From Gremmenia infestans (lineage: Eukaryota; Ascomycota; Leotiomycetes; Helotiales; Hamatocanthoscyphaceae): a stretch of 64,000 nucleotides of DNA. The translations under genes and the position numbers were made by a program. Of the stretch, positions 12,188 to 23,884 are shown one piece after another. Location: positions 1,054,001 to 1,118,000 of the forward strand of contig JAFEVB010000029.1 of assembly GCA_032629725.1 (NCBI GenBank), given 5' to 3'. Below the pieces are notes generated by a model, which saw nothing but the letters and a program-made list of their open reading frames with translations, searched no databases and was not told where the DNA came from. Positions within the stretch are counted from its first letter, which is position 1; each line of letters opens with the position of its first letter.

Positions 12188-13004
12188 CTACGGAAGCTCA
12201 GAGAGACGAAAGAAAAGATTGACTGGAAGTGCTACGACAGGTGAGAGGAGGAAGTGTTCCGTTGAGAAATGTATTTTTTTGATTTCAGCATTGGTTTGGG
12301 GCGCTCTCTGCTTCGCTAGACTTTGTCACTTCTCAGAAAACAATTTATCTGGTAAAAGGAACATCCTAGCTGTTTGTCTGCAGCTCGAGTCGTACTGAGA
12401 ATGCTATTGCGATCTCGGATAATTTTGCTAATCGCACGATATGGCAATCTGCCACAACTCCGTTTCCGACATGACACGGCTACTCAATGGATGGAGAGCC
12501 TTACATATGCACACTGTTTTGCAAGAATACGCCGTGTCAAACAAGCTTCGACCAGAGGCCCAAGTCAACCTTTCTTTCAACCACAGAGCGTCAATCGACT
12601 GAGGAAGGGGGAAGCAAGGTCACTTTGGCTGGAGCTTTGGAGAATGGCAGGTGTCTCCTAAAATCTTTGGAGATGCCACAACGTGCTTTCGAGAAGAACC
12701 CGCTCCTGGTGAACATCAATGCTAGTATAAGGCAGGATACAATACAGTTCAAGGTTGAGACGGCCATCTGTTCTGCTTTGATTGGAAACATTGTGATGTT
12801 CACTTCAAAGAGAGACAAAGCCCGCAACAGCCTCAACGATGAAAGCACAACGAAAGAACAATGACGATGAAGAAGGACATTTCGGAATCAAACAGAACAA
12901 TCTCAACACAATGGCCATATATTCGCACTCGACGATGCATCTGGGAAGGTATTCATTCCAACAAATTTCGCGCAACCAACGACCAAGAAAAGTCTTCACT
13001 GAAT
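12188..13004. other. Intergenic, upstream of a small Cys/His protein gene
   Basis: 817 bp. Several open frames cross it, the longest being 12487-12864, but none has recognisable features. The frame of the next gene stays open back to an ATG at 12861, so a longer N-terminus is possible there. Confidence 0.5.
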
Positions 13005-13361
13005 ATGTGCTATCACAAACGCATTGTGTTTCTTTGTAGCCACTTTGGCTGGGCCCATGAAGTCCGTCCTTGCGACACTCAAAAGGCCTTCCTTAACGGT
13101 TCACAGAGCAAAGAGTGTGACATCATGTGTGCACATCCTCTGCAAAGTATCAGAGTCCAGGCCAATTGCAAAGCCTGCGGGGCCAAGCAAAAGAAAACGG
13201 ACACAACCATGAGCACTGTGAAAGACAGACTGAGGGCACTGACCGAGACCGTTGCGAGACTTCAAAAGGCCGAAGAGAAGGAAGCGGAAGAGGAAGAGGA
13301 ACTCGACTTGGATGCGGAAACCGAAGCCGAGGCCTTTCTTCGCATTGCTCCTGCTGTTTGA
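13005..13361 (+). CDS. Small conserved Cys/His-rich fungal protein, unknown function
   Basis: Single exon, 118 aa from the ATG of MCYHKRIVFLCSHFGWA; an in-frame ATG at 12861 would add 48 residues that look non-coding. The first 65 residues hold a spaced Cys/His pattern (CYHKR, CSHFGW, RPC, KECDIMCAHPLQS, CKACGAK), which resembles a zinc-binding module found in uncharacterised fungal proteins that begin the same way. The rest is a charged coiled coil (DRLRALTETVARLQKAEEKE) and an acidic stretch. No function can be given. The start choice follows my memory of how related fungal proteins begin, so it is tentative. Confidence 0.6.
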   Translation: MCYHKRIVFLCSHFGWAHEVRPCDTQKAFLNGSQSKECDIMCAHPLQSIRVQANCKACGAKQKKTDTTMSTVKDRLRALTETVARLQKAEEKEAEEEEELDLDAETEAEAFLRIAPAV

Positions 13362-14224
13362 TCAGCTGTTGATCAGAGGAAGGAAGGCCAGAAGAGTCTT
13401 CACGAGTTTGATAAGCAAGGTAATCTTACCTACCTCCCTTCCTCAGAGGATGTCCTCCCTTGCTGCTCGAATCGAATATAGAACAATAGAACAATGAATC
13501 CCCCTGATTATAGAATCCATCAAGCAGAATACTGCGTACATATATGCGAACATACATGCCTACATACACGTGATAAAGAAATGTCTGGTTTGAGATACTG
13601 CAAAGGCGGGGGTAGTGATCCGTTTACCGGGTCCAAAATCCCGCTACGTGCCGGAAGGACCCCCTCCCCTGAAGCCTTATCGTGATAGGTACCCTCGGCC
13701 CATCCGTTATAGCATATCTTTGTAGGATTCTATTCCTGGCTAGCAAGTTCAATCCCGCCAAAAGAAGCAACAGGTAACAAACCCCAAGAATAATAACAAT
13801 GAACCACAAGTCATGGCCATTGATAGGGTCATTTCCGCTCTTTCTTACTGTCTCATACTGCCCATACTTTTGCTTTTGGTGGCTCTTGGGCGTGGTGGCT
13901 TTGCTAGGCTACACTGTAATGGCTTGGAATGATGAAGGCTGAGAGAGAGAGTCCCTCTTCAGCGTTGTCCCACTTCGCCCTCATGCTTAATTGGAAGGCC
14001 AAGAAGGAGCTCCAGCCTTGATGTCTTTCTTATCTTTCCGCTTTTAATAGTGCATGGGTCTCAGCTCTGGGCGCCCAGGACCACATGATCTCCGTGACAC
14101 CGTTCGTCGTACTTCCTCAGCCGCTTCCCGTTCCTATGTAAGGCTGTAGTAGCCTTTCCCCAGCCATCCTCTTCTCAACTTTATATTTCCAAGGATTCAT
14201 ACTATATGACGAATTTGCCAGACC
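13362..14224. other. Intergenic, upstream of the amino-acid permease
   Basis: 863 bp with no supported gene. A 61-codon minus-strand frame at 13624-13809 has one hydrophobic stretch but nothing else to support it. Confidence 0.55.
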
Positions 14225-16179
14225 ATGTCCCAGAAACCACTTCCGTATCCTGATGGCTTGGAGATGGCACAGTACCAGGGACTCGAGGTCCACGAAATCT
14301 ACGGCGGCATGGAGGTCAATCCGTATACCCACGCTTCGGAGAAACATCTTGCTTCGGATACTGGGTCAGACAAGGGCCCGACCGAGAATGTTTATGAGGA
14401 GGATATGCGCTCTCGGCTTCATCGAGACCTCAAGACGAGGCAGATTGCTATGATAGCTTTGGGTGGTGCGTTGGGAACCGGCTTGCTCATCAATACGTGA
14501 GTGGACAACCTTGCTCTATTCGTGGAAGGAAGCTGATGGCTGTAGTGGCCCTTCTCTGGCAGCATCCGGTCCGGGCTCTATGTTGATCGGATATGCGATG
14601 GTGGGGGTGTTGTGCTATGCTGTAATGGCTGCTATGGTACGTCGATTCTCCGCCAAAAGTTTAGGCCTGAACTGACGAAGGTTAACAGGGCGAAATGGCT
14701 GCCTGGCTACCAATACCCTCAGGTTTCACAGGTTTTGCACATCGATTCGTAGACCCTGCGTTGGGCTTCGCACTTGGATGGAATTATTGGTTCAAATACA
14801 TCATTACAACCCCCAACAATCTGATCGCGTCGGTTCTGGTTATAAAATACTGGTTTGAAAAGGCAGACTACGATGGACCTGGGGCGAATTCCGCCATATA
14901 TGTCTCCATTTTCCTGATAGCGATTGTCGCCATCAACTACTTTGGCGTTGGGATCTTTGGAGAATTCGAATTCTGGCTTTCTTCAACCAAGGTTCTCATT
15001 ATGATAGGATTAATGCTCTTCACGTTTATCTTGGCCATAGGAGGGGGGCCTGACCACACCGCTAAAGGGTTCAAGTATTGGAAGGACCCAGGGGCTTTTG
15101 CTCCATATAAAGCCAGTAGGTACTCGTGTTGATGTTCCTCGGAACATATACTGATACATATAGCAGCTGGATCCCTAGGCAAATTCCTTGGATTCTGGAG
15201 CGTCATGAGCACTGGGGTCTTTTCCTATCTGGGAGCGGAGCTCGTTGGCGTGACAGTAGGAGAAGCCCAAAATCCACGCAGAGCCATCCCGCGGGCAGTA
15301 AAACTAACATTCTTCCGAATTGTCTTTTTCTACATCATCCTCATCTTCTTCCTCGGCATGAATGTTCCCTACAACGACAAACAACTTCTCTCCGCAAATA
15401 ACCAATCCGTCAAGACTATCTCAGCCAATGCATCCCCCTTCGTCGTGGCCGCCATGACCGCCGGTATCGACACTTTACCAGACCTCATCAATGTGTGTCT
15501 TCTCATCTTCACCTTCTCCGCAGCAAACTCGGACCTCTACATTGCAACACGCTCCCTCTACTCCCTAGCCGTCGAAGGCAACGCTCCCCGCATCTTCGCT
15601 CAAACCAACGACCGCGGCGTACCCGTCTACGCCCTCGGCCTCAGCAGCGGCTGCTGCCTCATAGCCTTCATGTCCACGGACGTCGGCACGTTCCAAACAT
15701 TCCAATACTTCGTCTCTCTCGTTACCATCTTCGGAATCCTAACCTGGATCTCCATCCTCACCACGCATATTTACTTCGTACGCGCACGCCACGCGCAAAA
15801 CATCCCCGACACAGCCCTTGCCTACGTCTCGCCCTTTGGCATCACGGGCTCCATGTGCGCGCTCATCTTCGCCAGCCTCATCACATTTTTCAATGGCTGG
15901 GCCGACTTTGTGCACAACCCCGTGACGGGGTCGAAGTTCGATTGGAAGAATTTCATCGTGGATTACATCCCCGTGCCGGTTTATCTCGGCATGATTGTGG
16001 GCTATAAGCTGGTTATGAGGAGTAAGAGGTGGGGTGCTGAGGAGGCGGATCTGTGGACGGGGAAGGCGCGCATTGATGCTGAGGAGGCGGAGTTTTTGGA
16101 GAAGGAGGCGAGGAGGAATGGGGGTGTGGAAACGAAGACGCGGAGGATATATAGGGCTACGTTGGGGAACTTCTTTTAA
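14225..16179 (+). CDS. Amino-acid permease (APC superfamily, YAT type)
   Basis: Four exons: 14225-14496, 14546-14636, 14689-15115 and 15164-16179 (1806 nt, 601 aa; introns of 49, 52 and 48 nt). The cytosolic N-terminus runs into the family signature DLKTRQIAMIALGGALGTGLLINTG, with the GTGL substrate loop made across the first intron, and then GEMAAWLPIPSGF. Around 12 membrane segments follow, ending in a charged cytosolic tail. It should import amino acids with protons at the plasma membrane; the substrate cannot be told from sequence. The third intron ends in a tandem TAG-CAG acceptor, so proteins with or without one Ala-type codon may both be made. The length is near the usual 550-600 aa. 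Confidence 0.93.
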
Positions 16180-17551
16180 TGGTTGGGATTGGTAGTGTTG
16201 CTTTGCTTTGCTTTGCGTTTTGTCTTTGCTGGCGAGGAGTTGGGTATTGTATTAGGGAGTTTAATGAGGATATGATACCAGGGCTTTGTATAAGGTAATG
16301 TATATGATAATGCATGAGCATGAATAGAATGAAAAATGAATAGATGCCATTCCAATCGTCCTCCTACGCTTCCAATCACCAGTGCTCATATACTATATTC
16401 ATAACGTCGTCATGTCTTGCTCTTGCTCGTATATAAGTTATCAGCAACACCCACCCGCTAAATTAGCACATGACCTCCTCACCCTCCTATAATTCATCAT
16501 CAACCCTCACTCCAACTCATTCCCATCCACGAACGCAGCCCTAAATCTTTCAAACACCCCATCTCATCCCATCCCATTCCCCTCACAGTAACAACCCCCA
16601 GCCATTTCTCACTACCTCTCCAACACCCGCCCACCCCCCTCAGCTAAGCTCTCTCTCAACCTCCCAACTTCCCCCTTAACCCCAGTACCTTTCGCCTAAG
16701 CCTTCGCCTAGCCTTCAAATCAAAAAGCCCCCTTCTCCAGCCTGCCCAACCTACATTTACATAAGCCAAGCCAGCCAAGCCAGCCCCGCCCCGGACGCTC
16801 CTTTTGTGTTGTAATCGGCAATTGTAGGGTAGGCAGTAGGGAGAATTTCAAAGTCTCACTATGGGTGGGTGGCTTAGGAGGTGAGCGAGCTTCTCTCGTC
16901 TTTTTTGGGGGGGGGGTTTGATAGAGCACTGCAATGCACTACCAGACCGACTATTCTGCTGGTACTGTATGAATGAACTATGGCATACATGCATGTACTT
17001 CCTTGCCTGGCTTGGAAATTCATGATTGATTGATTTCTCAAGAGCTGGAGATACGGTAGTTGACTGGACTATACTATATTGCACGGGGTTATGTGGGATA
17101 GGTTGATGGAACTTGCCAGACTGGTACTTGGGTAGGTAGGGTAGGCAGCAGTGAGTGCACTTGCGATTGTGAGTCTAGACATTGGAAGTTTGGATCCCAT
17201 CCAGTGGAGTGGGCTGGGGAGAAGAATGTGCTAAGAACATAGAATCATGCCGGGCTTTGGACATGAGGCTTCAGGCTTTAAGCTAATCGAGTCATTTGAC
17301 CATGAGATGCCACAAAATACACGCCAAGCCTTGTCGAGGCGGAACTTGGCCTCAAAGCGTTCACAGTGATGTTCAGCCTTAATAGACCATGCCGATAATC
17401 GCAAAACGAGGTTTTATACAATTTTGGCCAAGAAGCGCGAGTTATGGCTGGGCCATGGTGGATGTCCGAATATTGTACACTGCCTGCCTAAGCACCCTTC
17501 CATTCTTGGAAATAGACATTTCGTCAAACTGAACGACATCAATACATCTCA
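16180..17551. other. Convergent intergenic region
   Basis: 1.4 kb between the 3' ends of the permease and bL21m genes. It has a C-rich plus strand around 16440-16740 and a G9 run near 16910. No gene is supported. Confidence 0.6.
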
Positions 17552-18226
17552 TCATACACTCTCGCCAGATCCTTCAATATCCTCCAAACTGTTGATCTTG
17601 ATCTCCGCAATCTTCAAGATCGTAAACTTATGCTTGCTCTTGACCGTATTAATCCTCCTGTTCCTCCGCTTCTTCTTCTCCTTGGTCCTCATGGGCTCTG
17701 CTTCCGTCCCCATGACTCTTGCCCTGCATTCAAAGACCCTCTCATCCACATATGGCGTCCCCTTCAGCGTGTAGTCTCTGGAACCCAGACTCGATGCTCG
17801 GTTCAAGCGTAGAATGTCTCCTGGTACAACTCCCGGCATGTGGAATGGCAGCCGCACTGTATCTCCAGCAGTGACGAGGTACGGTTTGGCGTGGATGTGT
17901 GCGCTTATGTAGTGGGATGGCTGAGCGGCCAGGAGAGGAAGCATCTCTTTGACAGAGGCATCGAGAGCTATGGGCTGAGTAAATGACGCTGGTGGAAGCG
18001 GAACCTTTGGTCGAATGGTTCGGCGAACTGGAGCGATGGTCTCTGGAGCTTCTGCAGAGGTATTCGTAGCTAATAAAGAAGCATCAAGGCTTTCGGCCGG
18101 TGCATCGACATGTTGCACTGTTGAGTTGAAGTATCGAGCGCGGTTTGGGAGGAGGAAGGTGGGAGGTAATGCCGATGTTGGTATCCTCGAGTCCAATATG
18201 GACCGTCGTATTGATCTGCTCAGCAT
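17552..18226 (-). CDS. MRPL49: Mitochondrial large-subunit ribosomal protein bL21m
   Basis: Single exon, 224 aa. The N-terminus (MLSRSIRRSILDSR...) is Arg/Ser-rich, as expected for mitochondrial import. Residues about 100-215 carry the L21 fold: SAHIHAKPYLVTAGDTVRLP, VVPGDILRLNRASSLGSRDY, then a basic patch EKKKRRNRRINTVKSKHKFT and KIAEIKINSLEDI. It belongs to the large subunit of the mitochondrial ribosome. It is divergent from NSA2 across 235 bp, so a ribosomal protein and a ribosome assembly factor share a promoter region. Confidence 0.93.
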   Translation of the reverse strand: MLSRSIRRSILDSRIPTSALPPTFLLPNRARYFNSTVQHVDAPAESLDASLLATNTSAEAPETIAPVRRTIRPKVPLPPASFTQPIALDASVKEMLPLLAAQPSHYISAHIHAKPYLVTAGDTVRLPFHMPGVVPGDILRLNRASSLGSRDYTLKGTPYVDERVFECRARVMGTEAEPMRTKEKKKRRNRRINTVKSKHKFTILKIAEIKINSLEDIEGSGESV

Positions 18227-18461
18227 TTTGAAGCTTTGGGGAGTTGTTGCGTCTGGTCAATGCCTGACATTAAAAGGGTATCGTGATGTTGTTCTTGAAG
18301 CTTAATGGAAATTTGGTACGATGGCGCTAAAGCTTCAATTGGGTTAGCGTAACATTAAAAAAATTGTTGCGATAAACCTCGACCTCGTTATCAATGATTT
18401 GAACTTTCCCCACCACCTCCCACCACTATAGTCGCATTATCTCGCCAGCAAACAGCCCATC
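18227..18461. promoter_or_regulatory. Shared promoter of MRPL49 and NSA2
   Basis: 235 bp between divergent start codons of two genes tied to ribosomes. The plus strand is C/T-rich before NSA2. No named element was recognised. Confidence 0.5.
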
Positions 18462-20210
18462 ATGCCTCAAAATGAGTATATGGATAGGTGGAGAAAGCTT
18501 CACGGCAGGCGTCTTGATCATGAGGAGAAAGTCCGTCGCAAAAGCCCTTTTGTTGAGCAATGGTATTGACAAAAGTCCAGACTCGAAAGAAGGCCGCACG
18601 AGAAGGACACAAAGCTTCCGAAGACGCACAAAAGTTGACGGGCCTGCGCGCGAAGTTAATGCAGAAGAAGAGACGTACGTCAAAGTCCTGGGTGTTGAAT
18701 CTACTCTCCTGGTGGATCAGCGAGTTGGGATATCATTTTCGACATGCCGCCTACTTTGTCTTCCATGAATCAATGCTGACCCTATGTAGATCATGAGAAG
18801 ATACAGATGAAGAAGCAAATCAAGGCGCACGAAGAGCGAAACGTGAAGAGTTCTGCGCCGGTCGAACCTTCAAGCACACCCCTCCCACAATATCTCCTCG
18901 ATAGATCAAACCCTACGAATGCAAAAGCCCTCTCATCAGGTACGTCGAATTGAAGAGATCGGCTCTCCTCCCATACATATCAAGTAAATGCCCATGCTAA
19001 TGTCGGACCAGCTATCAAAAACAAGCGGTAAGCAGCTTGAATACTACCCATTCGGAATTCTACTTGATCAAGCGATGCTGATTTCAATAATTTACAGTAA
19101 TGAGAAGGCGGCCAAGTTCTCTGTACCTTTGCCAAAGGTCAGAGGTATCGCGGAAGAGGTTAGTTTGCTTCGTCTTATTAATGGGAGCTACGGAGCTGTC
19201 CACGAGGCGACCATTTGTTTCCCCGAAGAAGTCGGCTCTTTACAGTCCCAGAGTCCTAATACGTTTTGTAGGAAATGTTCAAAGTTGTGAAGACGGGCAA
19301 GAAGACGGGTAAGAATTATCTTCGATAGATATATCCTGGGGTACTGATCATTATTTTAGCTAAGAAAGGATGGAAAAGAATGATCACGAAGCCTACATTT
19401 GTGTAAGTGTTCATTTTCCCCCTCTTGATCCCCTCAAAAATTGGAGTACTAATTCTCTGCAGTGGTCCTGATTTCACACGACGCCCAGTCAAGTAAGTCA
19501 ATTTCGAAAAAATTCTACATCGGCGCAAGAGTGCTTTTCACCAGTGGGGTCCCGAGAAGAGATTTCCATGAAAGATCATCTCAGCATACCTTTTTAGGCA
19601 GTACTAACTCAGCTTTTAACAACAGGTACGAGCGATTTATTCGACCTATGGGTCTTCGTTACAAAAAGGTATGTCATTTTGCACGTCAAGAGACCCCCCT
19701 CTTTTCCCAGAACCATTCAATAAAAGCCGACACTAATCTTTTGGACAGGCGAATGTCACGCACCCAGAGCTCGGAGTGTAAGTCTGTCTGGTGTTGTCCA
19801 TGACCGCATGCTCATCAATTCTAGTACCGTGCAACTTCCAATCATTAGTGTCAAGAAGAATCCCCAGAACGTTTGTCTACCTGTCATTCGTAGGAATCTC
19901 TGCTGACGATGACTAGCCAATGTATACCCAGTTAGGTGTACTTACCAAAGGAACGATCATTGAGGTCAATGTGAGCGAGCTGGGGCTTGTGACCGCCGGT
20001 GGAAAGGTACGTTACATCCTACCCTCGATCGTGTTTATCCAGAAAATTATTTCCAGATTCTCAAGCTCATACTAACTATCCTGTAGGTCGTTTGGGGTCG
20101 CTGGGCCCAGATCACGAACAACTGCGAGAATGATGGTTGCGTGAATTGGTTGGTACATGTCGTTCTTCCAAGCTATTTCGCTAACCTATATCAGTGTCCT
20201 CCTCGTTTGA
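18462..20210 (+). CDS. NSA2: Ribosome biogenesis protein NSA2
   Basis: Fourteen short exons: 18462-18530, 18581-18674, 18790-18939, 19012-19027, 19098-19158, 19272-19308, 19360-19402, 19463-19492, 19626-19668, 19749-19777, 19825-19870, 19917-20006, 20087-20148 and 20195-20210 (786 nt, 261 aa, the usual family length). No exon exceeds 150 nt and two are 16 nt. The product shows [85 protein letters not shown] and a C-terminus NCVLLV, all NSA2 hallmarks. It acts in the nucleolus in 27S pre-rRNA processing and early 60S assembly. The first donor (GTCCGT) and the last (GTTGGT) are non-consensus but give the only in-frame product. Confidence 0.92.
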
Positions 20211-20740
20211 TTTGCATGAGTAATTTCGACAGCTCATTGCATGGCAAGGTGTTTATGGCGTTGGTGATACAAAAGGGCGACAAATCATTGAATCACAGAA
20301 TACCTTTCTCGAGGCTGTTTGAGGGTTGAATATAGATACAAAAATTCACATAAACCTTTTCCCCATTGGTCTTTTTCTAAGGACAATCGTTCGCCTGCTT
20401 ATGTCCGTAGTACTAATACACCTCCTACGAAGGCGGCAGGCTCGACCAAGTAACCACTAGCACATCAATGGGCATTTTAAGGGTTTAAAGACTGCATATT
20501 AGCCCTTCCTTATTATCTCTTGCGCTAAGTATCACGTGTCTGTGACACGTACCATCCAAATCAGGCAACATGTACTAGGTACGATCCAGCCAGTTAGGCA
20601 TTAGAGTTTAGCTTAGTCATCTGTTCTGTCTGCTACTAACAAGAAGGAGCTGAACATTCCTCAAAAGTATCATTGAAGATCTTCTTCTTCTTCACTGTAT
20701 TGAGGTCTCTTCGAAAACTCGTTGCGAATTCATTTTTGAT
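20211..20740. other. Intergenic between NSA2 and an alpha/beta hydrolase
   Basis: 530 bp, same-strand neighbours. It contains the inverted repeat listed separately; otherwise nothing is recognised. Confidence 0.55.
20534..20550. promoter_or_regulatory. Perfect inverted repeat overlapping a CACGTG box
   Basis: ACGTGTC-TGT-GACACGT, a 7-bp perfect inverted repeat with a 3-nt spacer, overlapping a CACGTG E-box. It lies about 190 bp upstream of the hydrolase start codon. It is a candidate bHLH or bZIP site; no direct evidence of use. Confidence 0.45.
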
Positions 20741-22008
20741 ATGACGCTAACTCCTGTTCAAGAGCATGTAATCGAGCTCGTGTCCCCCATAGAATTCCAC
20801 CAAAGCTTCACGTTACCAGCGACAGACACACATGGAGCACTAAAAGTCACTTATGCGGTTTCTGGTATACCGGTAGGAGAAGATGCACCGACGATTCTGT
20901 TTTGTGGGGGTATGTTTGGGAGTAGGTGGATGGCGGTCTTTAATGATTTTCTGGCCACCAAGGTTGGTGTGAGAGTGCTCTATATTGATAGGTATATTTG
21001 AGTCTCCATGTCTTTGGATCTCGTGGTCATGTCGAAGAATTGCATTGCATGTACCTGGTGTACGGTCTTGCACGTGATGCTTCCTCTTTTACACAAGCAT
21101 ATACATTCTTCACAGCAAATCTCAGACTCTCTAACACGCTTCACAGACCTGGATTTGGCGGCTCAACTCCCGTCCCTCTAAACCAACGCATCTCCATGTT
21201 CCTGGAAACAATACCCGCCCTCCTCCGTCATCTAAATATCCCCCACATCTCTCTCGCGAGCCACAGTTCTGGCACAATCTTCGCACTGAACCTCCTCGCT
21301 GCACACCCAGACCTTCTCTCCCCCTCCAACCCTAGCCTCACCCTCTTCGCGCCCTGGGTCCACCAATCCCTCACCGGTAATACATCTCTCACCGTAGCCG
21401 CTGTCCTGCCGAACAACCTCCTCAATCACTGGAATGCGCTCACGGGGTTTATGATCAACACGGCGGTGCCGACTGTTGGCGCGAGTATTGGTGTGAGCAG
21501 TGGTGCGATTTCGTCTTTAACAGGAATATTCAAAAATAACTCCGTACCAAAACAGAAAGTCACGGATGCTGATAATAGGTGTTTGGAGTTTTGCGGTATG
21601 GATTACAAAGCGACGCAAGAGCTTTTTAATTTTGCTATGAAGTGCGCTTTTGCAGAAGAGACCAAGGGGGCGAATGACGAAGCGAGGCTCTGCTTGAAAA
21701 GCGTATCTGGAGAATGTTCGTGGGACGCTGCGGAAAGCTATCCAGAGCTTGTGCAAAACCTGAAAGTGGCCTGGGAACGAAGAGTCGAGGAGGGGAAGGC
21801 CCCGTTGAGCTTACGCCTAGTGTACGCGGAGGACGATGTGATGATTGGGGAGAAGGGGCGGCTGTATTTCGAGGGCTGTTGGGCCGAAGGGAAAGGTGGG
21901 CGCGGTATCGAGGTGCGGAGTACGAAGGCGATAGGGACGAATCATGATACTTTGGTGGATTGTACGAAGGAGTGGCTTAGGGAGATGATGGAGTCTGTGA
22001 AGTTGTAA
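20741..22008 (+). CDS. Alpha/beta hydrolase
   Basis: Two exons, 20741-20991 and 21147-22008, joined over a 155-nt intron (1113 nt, 370 aa). The splice joins VLYIDR to PGFGGS, giving the conserved D-R-P-G-F-G loop after strand 4. The nucleophile elbow is SHSSG (Ser about residue 124). Likely acid and base are Asp in LVYAEDDVMIG and His in AIGTNHDTLV. There is a helical lid between them, and no signal peptide, so it is probably cytosolic. The substrate is unknown: esterase, epoxide-hydrolase-like or lipase-like activities are all possible. Confidence 0.86.
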
Positions 22009-23884
22009 GCGCAGGTGAGGACCGTGATTGAACAGAAGTTAGAGGATCTTTCAAGTATTATGTCGACACCAGCATCAATGCTTAGCTGGGAACGGGAAAA
22101 GGCTTTCTACAAGAAACGTCTTTTAGCTTTCTATGTTGGGGTTCGAAAGGATCCGGTCGATGAAGAACTGTATTGGTGACGAAAAGTTTTCAACCGATCA
22201 GAAGGCAGAACACACCATTAGCTGAGATGTAAGGAGTACCTGGAAGTGGTGGCAGTGGTCTCCGCTGAAGTGCACGGAGTACTTGTACACTTACGATGTC
22301 AACTAATATGCTAGAACAGGCAATCCCTCCGGGATATCAAAGCAATTCCCAGTTTACTCCACCCCTGAAAATTTGACATCTATCAAGAACTGGGAATATT
22401 TTGACTTTCCATTCCTTCTCAAGCAGTGATTAATTACCGACCCCTCTTCAAAGCTCAAACCCTCACAGTCAGCTAAATTCTACGTCGCCATCAATGAATG
22501 GTGACCCACCTTAGAGCGCAGAATACCTTCCCAAAAAGGGACATACCATGCTATTATCGGCCCGGATTAGTACTACAGTCCTTATTGAAGAAACCATACC
22601 TTTGCTGCTAGCCAGGTAGAAAGTATTGGAAATATACAGTGTCTACACAGCCGTTGCTTTGAGACGGGGATATTGAGGAACCGCTTCCATGAAGAATTAT
22701 TAATTACGTGGTGTACAACGAGTAAGCGAGTCTGAACTTTCATTGAAACCGCGTGCTGACTTCAAATTACCATACCTTAGCAATAAATGGAGAAACAGTT
22801 ACAATCAAAGTTCACAACGGCCAGGTTAATATTCAAGTGGTCACGGTAGCTAGAAAGTTCCGTCTCCAAGGCGTCGGAACATGGTTTAACCCCCTGTAGA
22901 TATATCGATGTTTCGTGAGATTGACCACCCGGAGAGTCGTGTAAGATGCTATATCTATATAATTGCACGGTTCGAGGATGTATATGAGGTGATCAACTTG
23001 GAGTGTCCTTCAGAAGATGATGCTATGCCTTTGTCCCATAGAGGCGGCTGAGACACACGAGGACGTAGACGAGATAAAGTCATCAGGGCATCCTATCATA
23101 GGGTATTCGAATATCCCATCTGCTATTCCCACTATCAAGGACCCCCTCAACGATTTATAGCAGTGCAGTGCTATTCACAAACCAATAAGCACTCGCGTAA
23201 AGCAAATCGGCAATATCTTCAGCGTTTAACAAAAGACCCTTTATAAGTCAATTCAAGCAAAACCCTTCCGCAAACCTGCTAAGACATTATTAGAGTGGTT
23301 TGCAGTCTCCTTATGTTTTCGACGTATTGTCCCTCATTCAAGGCAATCGAACTTGAGCACCCCTCTTCGGATGGCTGCTTAGAAAACTCAGTCAGTCTGG
23401 TTTACGGAGAGTGTCCCGGTGGGGAATGAATCTATTCGTTTTGCACTTTTTTTGCACTATTTTGCAATTGGATTTGAGGTTGGGTCATAGAAATAAGCCT
23501 TGGAGATGTATTTTAAATTGTTTTTGCCATTTCTTTTCTTTTCTTTTTTGCAAGTCAAAGGTTCAAGTTGAACCGAACCTGCTCGCTTGAAAAAAGGGGC
23601 AGTTTCAACCGCACTTCTGGCAGCTCACATTCAACAAGTGGGCATGCTATAGAGCTTTGGAAATTTTAATTGTAAGCTTTGATCAAAATTCCGAAGTATG
23701 GAAATGGATCAGTTATGTTATCCCACGAATGATTTGGAGCAAGGCTCATATAGCACCATTTTACAAGACTAAATTCACCCATCTCTCATAGATACGCTGT
23801 GAATACTTTTTCCTCCACCAAACCTTTGATACCTTGACTTTGAATCATATACCCTGCCTTTGTCTCGTTCTCCATACGGCCACT
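22009..23884. other. Intergenic, no gene seen
   Basis: 1.9 kb with no supported coding region. From 23430 to 23560 it is T-rich, with repeated TTTGCAC/TTTGCAA motifs and a TTTTC run, which may be promoter DNA of the decayed gene downstream. Confidence 0.55.

Noticed and set aside
12487..12864. 125-codon plus-strand frame
   Set aside because: No recognisable domain; could be an uncharacterised gene, but nothing supports it beyond length.
13624..13809. 61-codon minus-strand frame with one hydrophobic segment
   Set aside because: Too short, no context, and hydrophobic runs arise easily from T-rich DNA.
22777..22968. 63-codon minus-strand frame in a gene desert
   Set aside because: No features; chance length in AT-rich DNA.
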